From the NCBI GenBank assembly GCA_959599635.1, contig CAUGJN010000020.1, positions 1 through 23,308 on the forward strand: a stretch of DNA of 23,308 bases, written 5' to 3'. Each line of letters begins with the position of its first letter. The first letter of the stretch is position 1. A model generated the notes under the pieces. The model was given only the letters and a program-made list of their open reading frames with translations, had not been told where the DNA came from and ran no database searches. This document shows positions 20,931 to 23,308 of this stretch, piece after piece. Source of the stretch: an uncultured Collinsella sp. (GTDB lineage: Bacteria; Actinomycetota; Coriobacteriia; Coriobacteriales; Coriobacteriaceae). The position numbers and the translations under genes were made by a program.

Positions 20931-22767
20931 GTGCCTCGCCTCCTTCCTGGGTCTGAGCTTGCGTTGCGGTCATGTCGGTGTTGTCTGCCGCCGTGTTCGC
21001 GTCGCCAGAGACGTCGTCGGCGTCTTGCGTACCTTCGGCAGACATCTTGTTTTGCGAGGTAAAGGTCTCGCGGTAGATCTCGCTCGTCTTGAGCAGCTCT
21101 TCGTGGTTGCCGATCTGTGCGATCCGGCCGCCCTCCATGACAATGATGCGGTCTGCGTCCTGCACGGAGCTGATGCGCTGGGCGATGATGATCTTGGTCG
21201 TGTTGGGCAGATAGCTTGTCAGTCCTGCGCGAATCTTAGCGTCGGTCTTGGTGTCGACGGCGCTGGTGGAGTCGTCCAGGATCAAGATCTTGGGGCGACG
21301 CAACAGGGCGCGTGCGATGCACAGGCGCTGCTTCTGTCCGCCCGAGACGTTAGAGCCACCCTGTTCGATCCAGGTGTCGTAGCCCTTGGGGAAACCGTCG
21401 ACAAACTCGTCGGCGCAGGCCAGATGCGCTGCCTCGCGGACATCCTCGTCGGTGGCGTTCGGGTCGCCCCAACGCAGGTTCTCGGCGATGGTGCCGCTAA
21501 ACAGCACGTTTTTCTGCAGCACCATGGCGACCTGGTGACGCAGCGCGTCCAGGTCGTAGTCGCGCACGTCCACGCCGCCCACGCGCACAGCGCCTTCGGT
21601 GGTGTCGTACAGGCGGGCGATGAGGTTAACGAGCGTGGACTTGGCCGAGCCGGTGCCGCCGATGATGCCGATGGTCTCGCCGCTCGTAATGTGCAGGTCG
21701 ATATCGTCGAGCGCCTGGCGCTTCGCATGCTTGGAATACTTAAAGCTCACGTGGTCAAAGTCGATGGAACCGTCGGCAACCTCGAGCACGGGCTCGGCGG
21801 GATCGGCGATCGTGGGCTCGGCGGCCAGTACCTCGGCAATGCGGTGTGCCGATTCGTCGGCCATGGTCACCATGACAAAGATCATCGACAGCTGCATCAG
21901 GCTCATGAGAATCTGGAAACCATAGGTAAAGGTCGAGGAGAGCTGGCCCACGTCGAACAGCGTGCCCTGGCTCGTGATGATGAGCTTGGAGCCCAGGTAG
22001 ATGATGACGACAAACGCGCCGTTGACGCAGATGTTCATCATGGGGTTGTTAAAGGCGAGCAGCTTCTCGGCGCGGGTGAAGTCCATCTGGACGTCACGCG
22101 CGGCGGTCGCGAACTTCTCCTTCTCAAAGTCTTCGCGCACATAGCTCTTGACCACGCGCATGCCGGTGACGTTTTCCTCGACGGACTCGTTCAGGGCATC
22201 GTACTTGTGGAACACGCGCGAGAAGATGGGGCGCACCTTAAAGATGATAAAGAACAGTCCAAAGCCCAGCAGCGGAATGATGACCAGGTAGACCATGGCG
22301 ACGCTGCCGCCCATGATAAACGCCATGGTAAAGGCGAAGATCAATACCAGCGGCGCGCGCACGGCGATACGGATGATCATCATAAAGGCCTGTTGCACGT
22401 TGTTGATATCGGTGGTCAGGCGCGTGACAAGCGAGGAGCTCGAGAACTCATCGATGTTGGCAAAGCTGAACGTCTGGATCTTGTAGAACAGGTCGTGACG
22501 CAGGTTCTTGGCGAAGCCGCAGCTCGCATGGCTGCAGGTGACGCCGGCCGCGGCGCCAAAAGCAAGCGACGTCAGCGCGATGAGCACCAAAAAGCCCGCG
22601 GTGGGAAGCATCTCGGCTACGGTGGCACCGTCTTTGATGGCGTCGATCAGGTTGGCGGTGATAAATGGAATCAGCATCTCGCAGAGCACCTCGCCAAGCA
22701 CGAGCAGCGGCGTGGCAACGGTGACTTTCATATAGTCGCGGATGCTTCCCATGAGGGTTTTAATCAT
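20923..22767 (-). CDS. ABC exporter half-transporter, TM287-like (degenerate ATPase site), operon 2
   Basis: The protein is 614 aa with six membrane helices (about 15-305) and one ATPase domain. Walker A is GGTGSAKS (370-377), with Ala in place of the last Gly. Walker B is LILDDSTSAVD with D499 for Glu, and the H-loop is IAQRISS with Q530 for His. The signature VSGGQ (474-478) is intact. This is the same pattern of substitutions as in the paralogue at 16436-18193. A 40-residue Asp/Thr/Gln/Ala-rich tail (575-614) is absent from that paralogue and is probably disordered. The ATG at 22767 has GGAGGA 5 nt upstream and overlaps the end of the MarR gene by 8 bp, so the three genes of the operon are linked by coupled translation. 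Confidence 0.92.
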   Translation of the reverse strand: MIKTLMGSIRDYMKVTVATPLLVLGEVLCEMLIPFITANLIDAIKDGATVAEMLPTAGFLVLIALTSLAFGAAAGVTCSHASCGFAKNLRHDLFYKIQTFSFANIDEFSSSSLVTRLTTDINNVQQAFMMIIRIAVRAPLVLIFAFTMAFIMGGSVAMVYLVIIPLLGFGLFFIIFKVRPIFSRVFHKYDALNESVEENVTGMRVVKSYVREDFEKEKFATAARDVQMDFTRAEKLLAFNNPMMNICVNGAFVVIIYLGSKLIITSQGTLFDVGQLSSTFTYGFQILMSLMQLSMIFVMVTMADESAHRIAEVLAAEPTIADPAEPVLEVADGSIDFDHVSFKYSKHAKRQALDDIDLHITSGETIGIIGGTGSAKSTLVNLIARLYDTTEGAVRVGGVDVRDYDLDALRHQVAMVLQKNVLFSGTIAENLRWGDPNATDEDVREAAHLACADEFVDGFPKGYDTWIEQGGSNVSGGQKQRLCIARALLRRPKILILDDSTSAVDTKTDAKIRAGLTSYLPNTTKIIIAQRISSVQDADRIIVMEGGRIAQIGNHEELLKTSEIYRETFTSQNKMSAEGTQDADDVSGDANTAADNTDMTATQAQTQEGGEAHE

Positions 22768-23266
22768 CCAGTTCCTCCCAGGTTACGCGGATTTTATCGA
22801 GCATTTCGGCGAGGTCCTCGCGCTCGTCGTGGGTGAGCGCGCTAAAGGCCTGCTCTCTAAAGCGAATGCGGGCCGCCTGCTCTACGTGGGCCTTTTCCCA
22901 TCCCGCTTCGGTCAGGCGAATGGTGAGCTGCCGCCGGTCTTTGGGATTGCGGCTGCGCTCGATAAGGCCGGCGCATTCGATCTTGGAGAGAATCTCGGAA
23001 AGCGAACCGGGCTTAAGATCAAAGTGCAGGCCTAGTTCCTGCTGTGACATCTCGCCGTTTGGCTGCTTGGCGAGCAAGCAGACGATGGGGGCCTTTCCCG
23101 AGGCGCCGCCGCCGTGAAAGTGCAGAAAGTGGCCGCAGAAGCCCAGCCCGTTTAGGATGTGCTTGGCGAGCGCGTCTGATTGGGACTGTGCCGCGGGCGC
23201 ATCTGCGGGTTCATGGGGGTCGCCGCCCGGCGTGTGGGGGCAGAGGCCGATGTGGTCATCGCACAT
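22760..23266 (-). CDS. MarR family regulator with Cys/His-rich N-terminus, operon 2
   Basis: The protein is 168 aa. The MarR helix-turn-helix and wing span about 58-125: PIVCLLAKQPNGEMSQQELGLHF, LKPGSLSEILSKIECAGLIERS, and NPKDRRQLTIRLT with the usual DRR. The first 55 residues are atypical: C2, H5, C9, H11, H18, H36, C44, H46, H49 and H51, with the dense stretch CGHFLHFHGGG. That could bind metal or heme, which would fit regulation of an exporter, but this is inference. It is the first gene of operon 2 and overlaps the next by 8 bp. The ATG at 23266 has AAAGGAG 7 nt upstream. An ATG-less extension to 23299 lies before that site. It is only distantly related to the MarR at 18315-18755. Confidence 0.87.
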   Translation of the reverse strand: MCDDHIGLCPHTPGGDPHEPADAPAAQSQSDALAKHILNGLGFCGHFLHFHGGGASGKAPIVCLLAKQPNGEMSQQELGLHFDLKPGSLSEILSKIECAGLIERSRNPKDRRQLTIRLTEAGWEKAHVEQAARIRFREQAFSALTHDEREDLAEMLDKIRVTWEELDD

Positions 23267-23308
23267 GGTGTCGCTCCTTTCTTTAGTTAGGTAGTGCAAT
23301 TGTTTTGT
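23267..23308 (-). promoter_or_regulatory. Leader of operon 2, cut by the window end
   Basis: Only 42 nt are available. The ribosome site AAAGGAG is clear. TTGCAC lies at 23300-23295 on the minus strand, but no matching -10 or palindrome is evident, so the promoter probably extends beyond the window. Confidence 0.25.

Noticed and set aside
14569..22836. Long plus-strand frames at 14569-16575, 18996-21062 and 20863-22836
   Set aside because: They are mirror frames of the ABC exporter genes, full of His/Asp/Val/Ala repeats and without any family features.

Overview
This is a GC-rich window of 23.3 kb that looks like chromosome from a Collinsella-like member of the Coriobacteriia (gut Actinobacteria). 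I infer this from codon use, the family types, the strong AAGGAG-type ribosome sites and the many palindromic intergenic elements. No rRNA, tRNA, CRISPR array, insertion sequence or prophage gene was seen.

Left part (1-5257): the 3' end of a KdpE-type response regulator runs into a long hairpin and meets an rlmKL-type 23S rRNA methyltransferase gene tail to tail. In the RlmL half of that protein both catalytic motifs look degenerate. A HAD phosphatase diverges from it, followed by a short 'staph-type' transaldolase with a strong bidirectional terminator. A gene-free stretch then carries two separate arrays of 10-bp tandem repeats.

Middle (5258-14232): an Abi-family HEPN gene with an attenuator-like leader lies downstream of tex. 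Upstream of tex is a large interrupted palindrome (8801-8981). Next comes a LysR-controlled cluster (LysR facing away; SDR dehydrogenase, OFA-type MFS carrier, Gfo/Idh/MocA oxidoreductase) that reads as uptake and oxidation of one unidentified, probably sugar- or polyol-like, substrate. A Phd/YefM-ParE toxin-antitoxin pair closes this part.

Right part (14251-23308): two paralogous operons lie in tandem, all on the minus strand. Each has a MarR regulator, a TM287-like ABC half-exporter with a degenerate ATPase site, a TM288-like partner with a canonical site, then a long hairpin and an intrinsic terminator. In both operons the two ABC genes overlap by the same 8 bp. The hairpins share a nearly invariant 38-nt apical loop, but their arms differ at about half the positions with compensating changes, which strongly suggests a conserved structured element. 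The first MarR gene has a recognisable palindromic operator at its own promoter and at the promoter of its ABC genes. The second MarR has an unusual Cys/His-rich N-terminus.

The best candidates for something undescribed are the paired covarying hairpins after the exporter operons, the 8801-8981 palindrome, the RlmL half without its motifs, and the leader of the Abi gene.
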